Positions 26,516-35,683 of a stretch of 64,000 nt of DNA are shown piece by piece; the first letter of the stretch is position 1, and every line of letters starts with the position of its first letter. This DNA comes from Devosia litorisediminis (GTDB lineage: Bacteria > Pseudomonadota > Alphaproteobacteria > Rhizobiales > Devosiaceae), in NCBI RefSeq assembly GCF_018334155.1, contig NZ_JAGXTP010000003.1, positions 62,001-126,000 of the forward strand. The letters run 5' to 3'. A program made the position numbers and the translations under genes. A model generated the notes under the pieces. The model saw only the letters and a list, made by a program, of their open reading frames with translations, did not search any database and was not told where the DNA came from.

Positions 26516-26919
26516 CGCCCGACAGGCCGCAGCCAAGTCCCGCTTCGGGACGGTCAATCGCTGTTTTGCTAACAGATCGCTTTCAGGCCCCCAATTGGTG
26601 GGCCTGAACTGTTAATGGGCTGAGTTAATTCGTCTTTTCAGACGGAACCAGACAGCAATCTTTGTCCGATTTTGCCCGAAATTAAGGGGTTGGTTACCAA
26701 GATGAACCGGTTTCGGCTGTGCGGCGGGATCCAGCGCAACGAAACAGCCGCTCAAGTGGTCGGCCCCATTCAAGCACACCATATATCGCCGTGAACGAAC
26801 GAGCACTTATGCACGACGCTCGATTCGCCCCCTGTTCGTTCCCCTTTTGGATCAAGGCTGAACATGGCGCTGCCAGATCGGTGCTAATTGTCCCGGAACG
26901 GCACAGTGACACGCCCGCC
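26516..26919. other. 404-bp gene-free convergent region
   Basis: Lies between the ends of the DUF3108 gene and the methyltransferase gene. A 7-bp hairpin (CAGGCCC/GGGCCTG, 26584-26606) may be a weak terminator. Near 26788-26845 is a stretch with GTGAACGAAC and CTGTTCGTTC as inverted halves, resembling 19878-19945. A convergent region this long without a gene is unusual and might hold a small RNA; I see no named RNA family. Confidence 0.4.
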
Positions 26920-27651
26920 TCAGCCCTGCCGCGCCGTTGCCGCGCTCATGCCGGGCACGCGAACGAATCGCTCCGCGCGTTTGCGGCGGGGAATCGCCGG
27001 GAACGCCTGCTTGCGCGCCCGCACACAGATCACCCCGCTCATGGCCGGCCCGAACAGCCGACCCACACGCTCGAACAACCGGGTGGACTTGAGCACCAGC
27101 GAACTCTGAAACGGCGGCAGGAACAGGCCATCGCGCCACGCCACCGGTACAAAGCCGAATTCGCGCAGCAATCTGTCGAGCTGTCCGCCCGAATAGGGAT
27201 TGCCCTGTCCAAACGGGGTATTGTCCCGCTGCGCCCAGATGCCCCGCCGACGCGGCACCACCAGGATGAGATCGCCATTGGGGGCAGTGATCCGCCACAG
27301 TTCGCGCATCAGCTCTTCGGCATCTGCCACATGTTCCATCGCGTGAATGGCGATGGTCAGGTCTATCGCTGCATCGGTCAGCGGCATTTCGAGCGGATCG
27401 CACAGCACCGTGTGCGACGGACCCTCACGCGGCCATGCCGAGGCGCCCTGCCGCGCGGGCATGAACGCCAGCACCCGTTCGGCCGTACTCAGGGTGAAGC
27501 GCAGATAGGGGGTGGCAAAGCCCAGCCCCAGCACGCGCTTGCCGCGCACATCATCGGCCAGCCCCATGACCTGCTCGCGCACCAATGCCCGGCAGATCCG
27601 GCCAAGAGGCGTTTTATAGAAGGCAATGAGGCGGTTGACGTCTGCAGTCAT
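26920..27651 (-). CDS. class I SAM-dependent methyltransferase
   Basis: The 243-residue protein has a methyltransferase type 11-like fold: the SAM loop KRVLGLGFATPYLRF near residue 40, the acidic MPLTDAAIDLTIAIHAMEHV near 90-110, and ELWRITAPNGDLILVVPRR. The glycine loop is degenerate (GLGFAT in place of GxGxG). A basic tail follows. ATG 27651 is chosen; GTG 27657 is possible. It lies divergent from the glyoxalase II gene, an arrangement I recall as common in Hyphomicrobiales. Substrate unknown. Confidence 0.85.
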   Translation of the reverse strand: MTADVNRLIAFYKTPLGRICRALVREQVMGLADDVRGKRVLGLGFATPYLRFTLSTAERVLAFMPARQGASAWPREGPSHTVLCDPLEMPLTDAAIDLTIAIHAMEHVADAEELMRELWRITAPNGDLILVVPRRRGIWAQRDNTPFGQGNPYSGGQLDRLLREFGFVPVAWRDGLFLPPFQSSLVLKSTRLFERVGRLFGPAMSGVICVRARKQAFPAIPRRKRAERFVRVPGMSAATARQG

Positions 27652-27756
27652 GATCACAACTCTGCCGGTTTCCCCCGGACTTGTCTAATCGCTGGTTGTC
27701 ATGTCGTCGCGCGCTCCCTAGCTTTCAACCAATTGGTTCTTTTTCGGAGTAGTGCA

Positions 27757-28524
27757 GTGGCTGTGATCGTTGATGTCTTTGGCGCGCGAGACGATAATTT
27801 CGGCTATCTCGTGCACGATACGGCGAGCGGCCGCACCGCCGCCATCGATGCCCCGGAAACCGCGGCCATCAAGGCGGCCCTGGCCCGTCGCGGCTGGGAT
27901 CTTACCGATATCTTCATCACCCACCACCACCTCGACCATGTCGAAGCCATTCCCGAACTCAAGGCCGAGTTTGGCGCCCGCGTGGTGGGCCCCAAGGCCG
28001 AGGCGGACAAGATTGCCGATCTCGATGTACTGGTGGCCGGCGGCGACACGGTCACGCTGGGCGAAACAAGCTTCGACATTTACGACACGCCCGGACACAC
28101 ACTGGGTCACATCGTTTTCCACGATCCTGTCGGCAAGCACCTGTTCAGTGCCGACGCACTGTTCTCACTGGGTGTGGGCCGTATGTTTGAGGGAACGCCC
28201 GGCCCGATGTGGGAAGGCATCAAGCAGCTGCGCGCCCTGCCCGACGACACGCTCGTCTATTGCGGGCACGAATATACCGCCAGCAATGCCAAATTCGCGC
28301 TCTCGGTCGACCCCGACAACACCGCACTGCAAAAGCGCGCCAATGAGGTCGCAGCATTGCGGGCTGCTGGAAAGCCGACAATTCCCTTCCCGCTGGGTGA
28401 GGACAAGGCCGCCAACCCCTTCATGCGGGCCGACGAGCCGGCTTTGGCCAGGCACTATGGCCTTGAAGGCGCCGACCCCGCCGAGGTGTTTGCCGCGATC
28501 CGCAAGGGCAAAGACAACTTCTAG
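27757..28524 (+). CDS. gloB: hydroxyacylglutathione hydrolase (glyoxalase II)
   Basis: The 255-residue metallo-beta-lactamase-fold enzyme hydrolyses S-lactoylglutathione to lactate and glutathione. The metal ligands are in THHHLDHVEA (near residue 52), DTPGHTLGHI, FSADALFSLGVGRMFEGTP and YCGHEYT. The C-terminal HAGH domain has KRANEVAALRAAG. Start GTG 27757 is set by GGAG seven bases upstream. With mgsA (51354-51716) present, methylglyoxal is both made and detoxified in this organism. Confidence 0.93.
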   Translation: MAVIVDVFGARDDNFGYLVHDTASGRTAAIDAPETAAIKAALARRGWDLTDIFITHHHLDHVEAIPELKAEFGARVVGPKAEADKIADLDVLVAGGDTVTLGETSFDIYDTPGHTLGHIVFHDPVGKHLFSADALFSLGVGRMFEGTPGPMWEGIKQLRALPDDTLVYCGHEYTASNAKFALSVDPDNTALQKRANEVAALRAAGKPTIPFPLGEDKAANPFMRADEPALARHYGLEGADPAEVFAAIRKGKDNF

Positions 28525-28555
28525 CGCTACCCGCTCCACTATCTGAGCCTGCCAG

Positions 28556-28580
28556 CGGCGCCCTTCGGGGCGCCGTTTTT
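28556..28580 (+). terminator. rho-independent terminator after gloB
   Basis: Perfect 8-bp stem CGGCGCCC/GGGCGCCG with a TTCG tetraloop, followed by TTTTT; 31 bp after the stop of gloB. Confidence 0.93.
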
Positions 28581-28657
28581 GCGCGTCTTCAGCTTTGCAA
28601 AGCCCTTGTTCACGAATCTTTAATGTTAACTACGCCCAGCGTTCGCATCCCCAATCA

Positions 28658-28672
28658 TTAACAAACCGTTAT
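28658..28672 (+). promoter_or_regulatory. CtrA-like site TTAA-N7-TTAT
   Basis: TTAA (28658-28661), seven bases, TTAT (28669-28672): one mismatch from the alphaproteobacterial CtrA consensus TTAA-N7-TTAA. It lies about 97 bp upstream of the small gene at 28769. Confidence 0.3.
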
Positions 28673-28768
28673 CATCTGGCACACCGATTGCCCCTTAGGG
28701 GGTATAGGGCCAGTTGTTCTGTTTCATTTTGAGACACTCCGGCCCGTTTCGAGACAAACGAGGCGATT

Positions 28769-29020
28769 ATGGCCGTTAATGAGACACATACACCCGGGCT
28801 CCCCATGCTGATCGGAGCATCGCGCCCACGTCCTTCGCTCAAACGCACCCAGACCGGTGCTGCTTTTGTCAGTCAATTGCTGGCAGCGCGCGCCAATATG
28901 GCGCCCCAGCGCGCCCGCCGCCGCACCAGTGCCGAAGGCGCCATCGGTGCCTACGCCAGCGGCGCCAGCATCGCGGTCAAGCGTATGCCTGCTGGATACC
29001 GGAAAACGGTTGTGGCCTGA
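28769..29020 (+). CDS. small basic protein of unknown function
   Basis: I do not recognise this 83-residue product. It is Ala-, Arg- and Ser-rich with a cluster QRARRRTSAEG in the middle and no membrane helix. Codon use is like its neighbours. Upstream lies a 190-bp AT-richer leader with a CtrA-like site and three GAGACA(A/C) words (about 28731, 28751 and 28782). It ends three bases before the stop of the convergent membrane-protein gene. Confidence 0.6.
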   Translation: MAVNETHTPGLPMLIGASRPRPSLKRTQTGAAFVSQLLAARANMAPQRARRRTSAEGAIGAYASGASIAVKRMPAGYRKTVVA

Positions 29021-29023
29021 GGA

Positions 29024-29473
29024 CTAATTCATCGTCACATCGCGCCCGGCGCTGGTGATCGAGACGGTGAAACCGGCGACAACATCGATCAGCGCCATGA
29101 CCATGAGCAGGAAGAACACTGAACTCGCGGCGGCGCCGACAAGCAGGAACTCGACCAGGAAAGCGACAAACAGCACCATTGAGAGCATATGCTCGACAAT
29201 GGAATTGCGCCCGCTATTGGTGGATTTCAACACCTCGAAAAACAGCATGATGATGCCAACCACCAGCAGGAAATCGCCGGCGGTGATCGCCCAGGGCGTG
29301 CCCGACACCATGGGGATCAGAAACAACCCCTGCTCCCAGCCCTGCGGCACGCCAGCGAAGAACAGAAACGCCACTACGTTATAGAGTACGAACGGCACGC
29401 TGAGCAGCGGCGGGATGAAACGTCCATTGCGGCGTGGGGCATTATGGGTGGGCATCATCACGGTCTCGGTCAT
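29024..29473 (-). CDS. four-helix integral membrane protein of unknown function
   Basis: From ATG 29473 the product has 149 residues and four hydrophobic helices (about 25-47, 58-78, 92-112, 120-140), with a short basic N-terminus. No family is recognised with certainty. The longer frame to 29566 has no resemblance to a coding N-terminus. It follows fumC on the opposite reading side, with fumC transcription running toward it and 114 bp between the two genes. Confidence 0.75.
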   Translation of the reverse strand: MTETVMMPTHNAPRRNGRFIPPLLSVPFVLYNVVAFLFFAGVPQGWEQGLFLIPMVSGTPWAITAGDFLLVVGIIMLFFEVLKSTNSGRNSIVEHMLSMVLFVAFLVEFLLVGAAASSVFFLLMVMALIDVVAGFTVSITSAGRDVTMN

Positions 29474-29587
29474 TGAAGGGCTCTCCACTGGCGGCAGCGC
29501 ACCATGCCAGACCTGTCTGAAAGCGCAAAGGGCATGCAGGACGCGCCCGCATGCCCCTTCCGGCATTTCAAGACTGTAACGGGGGCT

Positions 29588-30988
29588 CTACTTCTTGAGT
29601 TTGAGCGGGCCCACCATCTGTTCTGGCTTGACCTCGGCATCGAACTCTTCGCCGGTCAGCAGGCCCAGGGCGATGGCTTCCTCGCGCAGCGTGGTGCCAT
29701 TCTTGTGCGCGGTCTTGGCGATCTTGGCGGCATTGTCATAGCCGATCTTGCGATTGAGCGCGGTCACCAGCATCAGCGACTTATTGACCAGTTCATTGAT
29801 GCGCGCGCGATCCGGTTCGATGCCCACTGCGCAGTGATCGTTGAACGACTTGGCCGCATCAGCCAGCAGCCGTACCGACTGCAGATAGTTGTAGGCGATC
29901 ACGGGCTTGAACACGTTCAGCTCGAAATTGCCCTGGCTGGCAGCAAATCCAATCGCTGCGTCATTGCCCATCACCTGCGCCACAACCATGGTCATGGCTT
30001 CGGACTGGGTCGGGTTGACCTTGCCCGGCATGATCGACGAACCGGGTTCGTTTTCCGGAATGGTGATTTCACCCAGACCAGAACGCGGGCCCGAGGCCAG
30101 CCAGCGCACGTCGTTGGCAATCTTCATCAAAGCGACCGCAAGCTGTTTGAGGGCGCCCGAAGAGCCCACAAAGGCATCGTGGCCGGCCAGCAGGGCAAAC
30201 TTGTTGGGACCGGTCACAAAATCGCGTCCGGTCAGCGTGGCGATCTCCTTAGCCACCGCAACGGCATAGTCGGGATGCGCGTTCAGACCCGTACCCACGG
30301 CCGTGCCGCCCAGCGCCAGTTCCTTGAGCTGGGGCAGCGTCACCTTGATATTGGCCAGCGCGTAATCGATCTGGGCAACCCAGCCGGAAATTTCCTGACC
30401 CAGCGTCAGCGGCGTTGCATCCTGCAGATGGGTGCGCCCGATCTTGACCACATCCATATATTGCTCGGCCTTGGCGGCCAGCGTATCGCGCAGCAGGCCA
30501 ACGCGCTCAAGCAGATAACCTTCGACGGCCTCGACCGCTGCAATGTGCATGGCGGTTGGATAGGTATCGTTGGACGACTGGCTCATATTGACGTGGTCAT
30601 TGGGGTGCACTGGTTTTTTCGACCCCATGGTGCCACCGGCCATTTCGATGCCGCGGTTGGAGATCACCTCATTGACGTTCATGTTGGACTGCGTGCCCGA
30701 ACCGGTCTGCCATACCACCAGTGGGAAATGGGCTTCGAGCTTGCCCGAAATGACTTCGTCAGCCGCCGCAACGATCAGATCGCGTGTGGCTTCATCAAGC
30801 AGGCCCAGCTTGTGGTTGGCCAGTGCCGCGGCCTTTTTCAGAATGCCGAACGCGGTGACGATTTCCTTGGGCATCTTTTCGCCGCCAATATCGAAATTGG
30901 CCAGGCTGCGCGCCGTCTGGGCGCCGTAATACTTGTCGGCAGGCACATTGATGGTGCCCATAGTGTCCGATTCAACGCGCATCGTCAT
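29588..30988 (-). CDS. fumC: class II fumarate hydratase
   Basis: The 466-residue iron-independent fumarase hydrates fumarate to L-malate in the TCA cycle. The superfamily signature [16 protein letters not shown] is near residue 318, and further motifs are [13 protein letters not shown] near 98 and [16 protein letters not shown] near 187. ATG 30988 is supported by GGAG six bases upstream. It is probably transcribed alone, from the spacer after the rpmF terminator. Confidence 0.97.
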   Translation of the reverse strand: MTMRVESDTMGTINVPADKYYGAQTARSLANFDIGGEKMPKEIVTAFGILKKAAALANHKLGLLDEATRDLIVAAADEVISGKLEAHFPLVVWQTGSGTQSNMNVNEVISNRGIEMAGGTMGSKKPVHPNDHVNMSQSSNDTYPTAMHIAAVEAVEGYLLERVGLLRDTLAAKAEQYMDVVKIGRTHLQDATPLTLGQEISGWVAQIDYALANIKVTLPQLKELALGGTAVGTGLNAHPDYAVAVAKEIATLTGRDFVTGPNKFALLAGHDAFVGSSGALKQLAVALMKIANDVRWLASGPRSGLGEITIPENEPGSSIMPGKVNPTQSEAMTMVVAQVMGNDAAIGFAASQGNFELNVFKPVIAYNYLQSVRLLADAAKSFNDHCAVGIEPDRARINELVNKSLMLVTALNRKIGYDNAAKIAKTAHKNGTTLREEAIALGLLTGEEFDAEVKPEQMVGPLKLKK

Positions 30989-31033
30989 GGCAAACTCCGG
31001 AAAATTGGGCCGCTCCTCATGGCGGCAAGGCAA

Positions 31034-31070
31034 AGAAAAACGGCCGACCCCGTTACAGGATCGGCCGTTT
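31034..31070 (-). terminator. rho-independent terminator of rpmF
   Basis: A 10-bp stem (AAACGGCCGA/TCGGCCGTTT, 31038-31070) followed on the minus strand by TTTTTCTTT, 42 bp after the rpmF stop. Confidence 0.88.
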
Positions 31071-31111
31071 GCATATCAGAAGGGAGCGCATGGCGCTGCC
31101 AGGCTCAAGAA

Positions 31112-31291
31112 CTACTTCTTGACTTCAAAAATCTGACGACCGCGATACATGCCGGTCTTGAGGTCGACGTGATGCGGACGGCGCAGCTCGCCCGAATCCT
31201 TGTCTTCGACATAGGTTGGGTTCGCAAGAGCGTCGGCCGAGCGGCGGAAGCCGCGCTTCATCGGCGAGGTCTTTCGTTTTGGCACTGCCAT
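31112..31291 (-). CDS. rpmF: 50S ribosomal protein L32
   Basis: A 59-residue protein begins [20 protein letters not shown] and ends GRQIFEVKK, the L32 signature of alphaproteobacteria. The four zinc-binding Cys of other L32 proteins are absent, as usual in this group. It has its own candidate promoter and terminator, and mtgA lies upstream in the same direction. Confidence 0.96.
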   Translation of the reverse strand: MAVPKRKTSPMKRGFRRSADALANPTYVEDKDSGELRRPHHVDLKTGMYRGRQIFEVKK

Positions 31292-31368
31292 GGTCGGTAC
31301 TCCGAATTCAATATCGTTGCGCCGCCAATGAGCGGCCCAGAGACTTATCTCTGAAGGGATTGGTGGGC

Positions 31369-31397
31369 TCTATAGAGCAACTCTGGCCCCTTGGCTA
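31369..31397 (-). promoter_or_regulatory. candidate rpmF promoter
   Basis: On the minus strand TAGCCA (31397-31392), 17 bp and TATAGA (31374-31369) form a promoter-like pair followed by GCCC. The -10 and discriminator resemble those at rpmB (25597-25625). Confidence 0.4.
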
Positions 31398-31462
31398 GAG
31401 GGTTGTTGGCGACTCCGCGCGACAAATCCAACAAGAGTGCAAACAGGCACCCGACACCAGCC

Positions 31463-32176
31463 TTATAGCGCCAATTGCCCGTCCTTGCCTACACAACTGG
31501 CGCGCGCACCATACTCGCGCACCCGGGTCTCGATAATGCCCGCAATTCGCACCATGCCTGCCGAGGGTCGCCCGGGCTGCCGCAACATTGGATTGGGCAG
31601 CGCCGTCACCAGCAGTGTGGCCGTGCGCCAGTCCAGGTTTTGCGGCTCAATGCCAAAGGCGCGCTCGGCCCCCGCAGCAATGCCGAATTGCCCCTCAGGG
31701 CCCCATTCAGCGATATTGAGATAGATTTCCATGATGCGCTTTTTGGGCAGCACCAGATCTATATAGACCGCCAGCGGCACTTCGAGCGCCTTGCGCACCA
31801 CGCTCTGCCGGTTCCACAGGAACAGATTGCGTGCCACCTGCATGGTGATGGTGGAGGCGCCACGCGCATCTTCACCCGCCATGAAGCGCTCGACCTCATC
31901 GCGCAGCGCCCCTACATCGACACCCCAGTGGCGGCAGAACTGCCCATCCTCGGACAGGATCACCGACGCCTTGAGCCGGTCGGAGATGTCATCAATATTG
32001 CGCCACTGGCGGTCCATCGGCCGCCCCGTCAGCAGCCGTGAGGCCATGGGCACCGAAACCGGGTTTACCACCAGATAGAGCGGCGTCAGCACGATCGGCA
32101 TGGCAATCACCACGGCCAGCGCAATGCCCAGATTGCGCAGCAGCGCCCAGATGCCTTTGAGTTTGCGTCGTGCCAT
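31463..32176 (-). CDS. mtgA: monofunctional biosynthetic peptidoglycan transglycosylase
   Basis: The roughly 237-residue GT51 enzyme polymerises lipid II glycan strands. An N-terminal membrane anchor (about residues 12-38) precedes the glycosyltransferase domain, with the catalytic Glu in ASVILSEDGQFCRHWG, the GASTITMQVARNLFLW motif and the KKRIMEIYLNIAEWG motif. There is no transpeptidase domain. The start is ATG 32176 or 32182. It lies upstream of rpmF and divergent from the polyprenyl synthase. Confidence 0.94.
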   Translation of the reverse strand: MARRKLKGIWALLRNLGIALAVVIAMPIVLTPLYLVVNPVSVPMASRLLTGRPMDRQWRNIDDISDRLKASVILSEDGQFCRHWGVDVGALRDEVERFMAGEDARGASTITMQVARNLFLWNRQSVVRKALEVPLAVYIDLVLPKKRIMEIYLNIAEWGPEGQFGIAAGAERAFGIEPQNLDWRTATLLVTALPNPMLRQPGRPSAGMVRIAGIIETRVREYGARASCVGKDGQLAL

Positions 32177-32310
32177 GGCCATTCCATAGCCATCAAGATA
32201 GGCGCACGAAAGGCACAATTATCGGCTTTGGACAGCCATGAAGCTCGTGCAGTGCGCTGACTTGCTCAGGTGACTTGCCGCCCCGCCACCAAACCGGCTA
32301 GCAACAGCAC

Positions 32311-33213
32311 ATGTATGATTTTTCTGCCGACATGACCGATTGCGCCAAGGCCGTGGAAATAGTGCTAGGCACCCGGCTCAGCGTTGCCCAGCTCTCGGGG
32401 CCGGGTCCGGCCGCCGATACACTGGTCAAAGCCATGCGCCATGGGAGCCTGGAAGGCGGCAAGCGCCTGCGCCCCTTGCTGGTTCGTCAGGCCGCCGCGA
32501 TCTTTCACGTGCCCGCCGATGCCGCCCTGATAGCCGGGCTCGCCGTTGAAATGGTGCACTGCTATTCGCTGATCCACGACGACCTGCCCGCCATGGATGA
32601 TGATGACCTGCGCCGGGGTCGCCCGACGGTACACAAGGCCTTCGATGAGGCCACCGCCATTCTTGCCGGCGATGCGCTGCTGACCCACGCCTTTGATTTG
32701 CTGGCTGACCAGGCCTGCCATCCCGACCCGGCTGTACGCATCGCCCTCGTGCGTGAACTGGCACAGGGGTCAGGCGGCGGCGGCATGGTGGGTGGCCAGA
32801 TGCGCGATATCGAGGGAGAACAGGGCGGCTTTTCCGGCGACGATATTTCTACCATGCAGGCCATGAAAACCGGCGCGTTGATCCGCGCCAGCGTGCGCAT
32901 GGGGGCCATATTGGGCGGGGCCGACGCCCGCGCCCTCGCCGTACTGACCGCCTATGCGGAGGCGGCCGGTCGCGCCTTCCAGCTAGCCGATGACATTCTC
33001 GACGTCACGGCCTCTGCGGCCACCATGGGCAAGGCCACCGGCAAGGATGCAGCGCTGGGCAAGCAGACCCTGGTCACCACGCTGGGCGTTGACGGTGCGC
33101 GCCAGCACCTGAACGATACCGTGACATCGGCGTTATCAGCGCTACGCACCTTTGGCCCCAAGGCCGACGGGCTGCGTGCAACAGCGCGATATTTCGCCAG
33201 CCGGGAAAACTAG
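32311..33213 (+). CDS. polyprenyl synthetase (farnesyl/geranylgeranyl diphosphate synthase)
   Basis: The 300-residue trans-isoprenyl diphosphate synthase has the first Asp-rich motif DDLPAMDDDDLRRG (near residue 90) and the second DDILDV (near 229), with GGKRLRPLL upstream. It condenses IPP with allylic diphosphates for quinone and lipid-carrier synthesis. With ispG at 36179-37420 it belongs to the MEP isoprenoid route. The residues before the first DDxxD suggest an FPP-type product, which is a family-level inference. Confidence 0.92.
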   Translation: MYDFSADMTDCAKAVEIVLGTRLSVAQLSGPGPAADTLVKAMRHGSLEGGKRLRPLLVRQAAAIFHVPADAALIAGLAVEMVHCYSLIHDDLPAMDDDDLRRGRPTVHKAFDEATAILAGDALLTHAFDLLADQACHPDPAVRIALVRELAQGSGGGGMVGGQMRDIEGEQGGFSGDDISTMQAMKTGALIRASVRMGAILGGADARALAVLTAYAEAAGRAFQLADDILDVTASAATMGKATGKDAALGKQTLVTTLGVDGARQHLNDTVTSALSALRTFGPKADGLRATARYFASREN

Positions 33214-33215
33214 CC

Positions 33216-33851
33216 ATGGCCATCATTGCCAGCATCAATATCGGTCAACCCGAACCCATTCCGGGCAAGTCAGCCAAGACCGGGATTTTCAAGCGCCCCA
33301 TTGATGGTGAAGTCGCCATCACCCGCGACGGCCTTGTTGGCGACGCCATTCTCAACCGCAAGCATCATGGCGGCAAGGATCAGGCGGTCTATTTGTACTT
33401 TCGCGACGACTATGACTGGTGGTCCAAGGAACTGGACGCCGAAATCGGCCCAGGCGTGTTCGGCGAGAACCTGACCATTGGCGGCGTTGAAGGACGCAAG
33501 GTCGCCATTGGTGACCGCTTCATCATCGATGAAGTGGTGCTTGAGGTGACCTCACACCGCACCCCCTGCATGGTTTTTGCCGCCCGCATGGGTGACCCCA
33601 GATTCGCCAAGCGCTTTCATCAGGCAGGCCGCCCCGGCGCCTATTGCCGGGTGATCAAGGAAGGCGCCTTCCATGCCGGTGAGCCCGTGCGCCATGAGCC
33701 CTTTGCTGGTGAGCGCATCACGGTGGCCGAAATGATGGCGCTTGACGGAAGACGCGAGATCGATCCCGATTTCATGCGCCGGGCGCTGACCACGCCTGTG
33801 CATTACAAAACGCGCGAGGACTATCAAGACCGCCTCGCCCGCCTGTTCTGA
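33216..33851 (+). CDS. MOSC domain-containing protein (YiiM-like)
   Basis: The 211-residue protein has the MOSC fold of molybdenum-cofactor sulfurase C-termini, with the KHHGGKDQAVY motif near residue 48, FGENLTIGG near 85 and the conserved Cys in TPCMVF near 118. The YiiM group is linked to reduction of N-hydroxylated compounds. It begins two bases after the polyprenyl synthase stop and is followed after four bases by the YbaK protein, so the three may be co-transcribed. Confidence 0.9.
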   Translation: MAIIASINIGQPEPIPGKSAKTGIFKRPIDGEVAITRDGLVGDAILNRKHHGGKDQAVYLYFRDDYDWWSKELDAEIGPGVFGENLTIGGVEGRKVAIGDRFIIDEVVLEVTSHRTPCMVFAARMGDPRFAKRFHQAGRPGAYCRVIKEGAFHAGEPVRHEPFAGERITVAEMMALDGRREIDPDFMRRALTTPVHYKTREDYQDRLARLF

Positions 33852-33855
33852 AAGT

Positions 33856-34338
33856 ATGCCGATGAGCCTGCAATCCGTCACTGATGACCTCGCCAAACGC
33901 GCGCCCGACCTCACCGTCGAGGTAACCACCGATTCCACCGCCACCGTGCAGACCGCCGCGATCGTGCACGACGTCGAGCCCGGCCAGATCGCCAAGACAC
34001 TGTGCATTCGCATCGGCGGCGAGGTGATGTTGCTGGTGACCCGTGGCGACGCCCGGCTCGACAATCAGAAGTCCAAGGCTGCCTTTGGCGGGCGGCCGCG
34101 CATGCTGGGGGCCGAAGAGGTCGAGCAACTGACCAGCCACAGGGTCGGTGGTGTTTGCCCCTTTGGTCTGCCTGGTCCGCTCCCCATTCGGCTCGATGTG
34201 TCGCTCAAGGTCTATGATCTGGTGATACCGGCGGGCGGCGACACCCACGCCTCGGTGCGCATGTCGGTCGACCAGCTCGCCCAATTGTGCGGCGATCAGT
34301 GGGTGGATGCCTGCCAACCACCTCAAGAACAACACTAA
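33856..34338 (+). CDS. YbaK/EbsC family protein (aminoacyl-tRNA deacylase type)
   Basis: The 160-residue protein matches the YbaK/ProX editing-domain family, which hydrolyses misacylated tRNAs such as Cys-tRNA(Pro). Visible signatures are VEPGQIAKTLCIRIGG near residue 40 with the catalytic-type Lys, and THRVGGVCPFGL-like SHRVGGVCPFGLP near 95. It lacks any synthetase domain. The substrate of this member cannot be told. Confidence 0.88.
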   Translation: MPMSLQSVTDDLAKRAPDLTVEVTTDSTATVQTAAIVHDVEPGQIAKTLCIRIGGEVMLLVTRGDARLDNQKSKAAFGGRPRMLGAEEVEQLTSHRVGGVCPFGLPGPLPIRLDVSLKVYDLVIPAGGDTHASVRMSVDQLAQLCGDQWVDACQPPQEQH

Positions 34339-34415
34339 TTTACCTGTTGGCAATGCCCTGCCAATAGCTTGTGCCCGTTCCGACCTGTCCAGTGGTCGGT
34401 GCGTGGAGATACGCC

Positions 34416-35609
34416 GTGCTACAATCCCTGACCAGCCAGGACGCTTTGGCGTCTCAGCCAGCGCCAGATGAAGCCCATGCCCGTCAACTCAGCGACGGGT
34501 TTGGCGCCTTGCGGTTCGAGCCGGCACTTGAAGCCGAATACCAACAGAGCCTTGGCAGGGAGCAGCTTGGCCCCGCCATTATCTGCGCCTGGCTCGCCCT
34601 GTTCATCTGGACCGGCTTTGTCGTCTATGACCTGATCCGGCTCGACGTTTTCAATCAGGGTGTAGCCTATGCCGATATGTGGCTGCTGCTGATTGGCCGC
34701 TGGAGTGTCCTGCTCGTGCTCGCCATGGCCCTGATTTCAGTGTCCACGCCCCTGCGTGAGCGCTTGCCGGTGGGCGTTGTGGCCTTCTGGGTCTTCTCGG
34801 TTGTCGGTCTGATCGCCGCGCTTAATGCCGTCATCTATAAATCGCATGGCATGGAGGCCGCTGACACGGCTCTGGTAGTTGTTGTGATGGCCGCCTTCCT
34901 GCCGCTGGCCATGACCTTTTACGCCGCTTTGATTGCCGCACTGATCCCCGCTGTGGTCGCCACACTGGCAGGTATTATCTGGCTCGACACCAGCCAGTTC
35001 ACCCAGCATCTGGGGCAGGTGGTCATGCTTTTCATTGCTGTCCCTGTCGGCGCTGTCGGCGCCTATCTGCGCGAGCGCGCGCATCGTCACCAGTTCCTGC
35101 TCACGGCGATTCTCTCGCGGCAAGCCCAGGCCGATCCATTGACCGATCTGGCCAATCGACGCCTGTTTGAGCGCCACGCCGATACTGCCATTGCCCATGC
35201 CGCCCGCAACGGCCATGAGATCGTCCTGGCCATTATCGACATCGATCACTTCAAGGCGTTCAACGACCGCTTCGGCCACGCCGCTGGCGACAGTGCACTG
35301 TGCCAGGTGGCCAGTGTGATCCACCAGGCGGCACGCCGCCCCATGGATATGGCAGCCCGCCTTGGCGGCGAGGAATTCGCCCTGCTGCTTTACGACTGCA
35401 ATATGAACCGTGCCCGCCCCGTGCTCGAGGCATTGCGCGGGCGCGTCAGCGATATCGCTCTGTCACCCGGCGAGGCTGCCCCCCTCACCATCAGCATCGG
35501 CGCCACCAGCCCAACTTCTGGCGAAGACCTCGACACCATCTACGACCGGGCCGATCAGCTGCTCTACACGTCCAAATCGAGCGGTCGCGACAGGCTGACG
35601 ACCGGCTAG
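34416..35609 (+). CDS. membrane diguanylate cyclase (GGDEF)
   Basis: The roughly 397-residue protein has a cytoplasmic N-terminus of about 60 residues, five to six membrane helices (about 68-215), then a GGDEF domain. The active site is GGEEF, and RPMD five residues upstream forms the inhibitory I-site. IDIDHFKAFNDRFGH carries the metal ligand. GTG 34416 is set by GGAG seven bases upstream; the frame also runs to a GTG at 34371. It is the second of three c-di-GMP enzymes in the window. Confidence 0.88.
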   Translation: MLQSLTSQDALASQPAPDEAHARQLSDGFGALRFEPALEAEYQQSLGREQLGPAIICAWLALFIWTGFVVYDLIRLDVFNQGVAYADMWLLLIGRWSVLLVLAMALISVSTPLRERLPVGVVAFWVFSVVGLIAALNAVIYKSHGMEAADTALVVVVMAAFLPLAMTFYAALIAALIPAVVATLAGIIWLDTSQFTQHLGQVVMLFIAVPVGAVGAYLRERAHRHQFLLTAILSRQAQADPLTDLANRRLFERHADTAIAHAARNGHEIVLAIIDIDHFKAFNDRFGHAAGDSALCQVASVIHQAARRPMDMAARLGGEEFALLLYDCNMNRARPVLEALRGRVSDIALSPGEAAPLTISIGATSPTSGEDLDTIYDRADQLLYTSKSSGRDRLTTG

Positions 35610-35683
35610 CTGGTCAGGTGTGGTCCCTAGGGACTGAACCAAGCGCGCACTCACTCGTTGGGTCACCAACAAGGAGAACGCCC

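Noticed and set aside
26719..28524. A 601-codon open frame that includes gloB at its end
   Set aside because: The first 345 codons lie over the opposite-strand methyltransferase gene and the promoter of gloB and look unlike protein; the real gene starts at GTG 27757 with a ribosome-binding site.
29504..31354. A 616-codon frame antisense to fumC and rpmF
   Set aside because: Mirror of fumC codons, His/Gln/Arg-rich and without family features.
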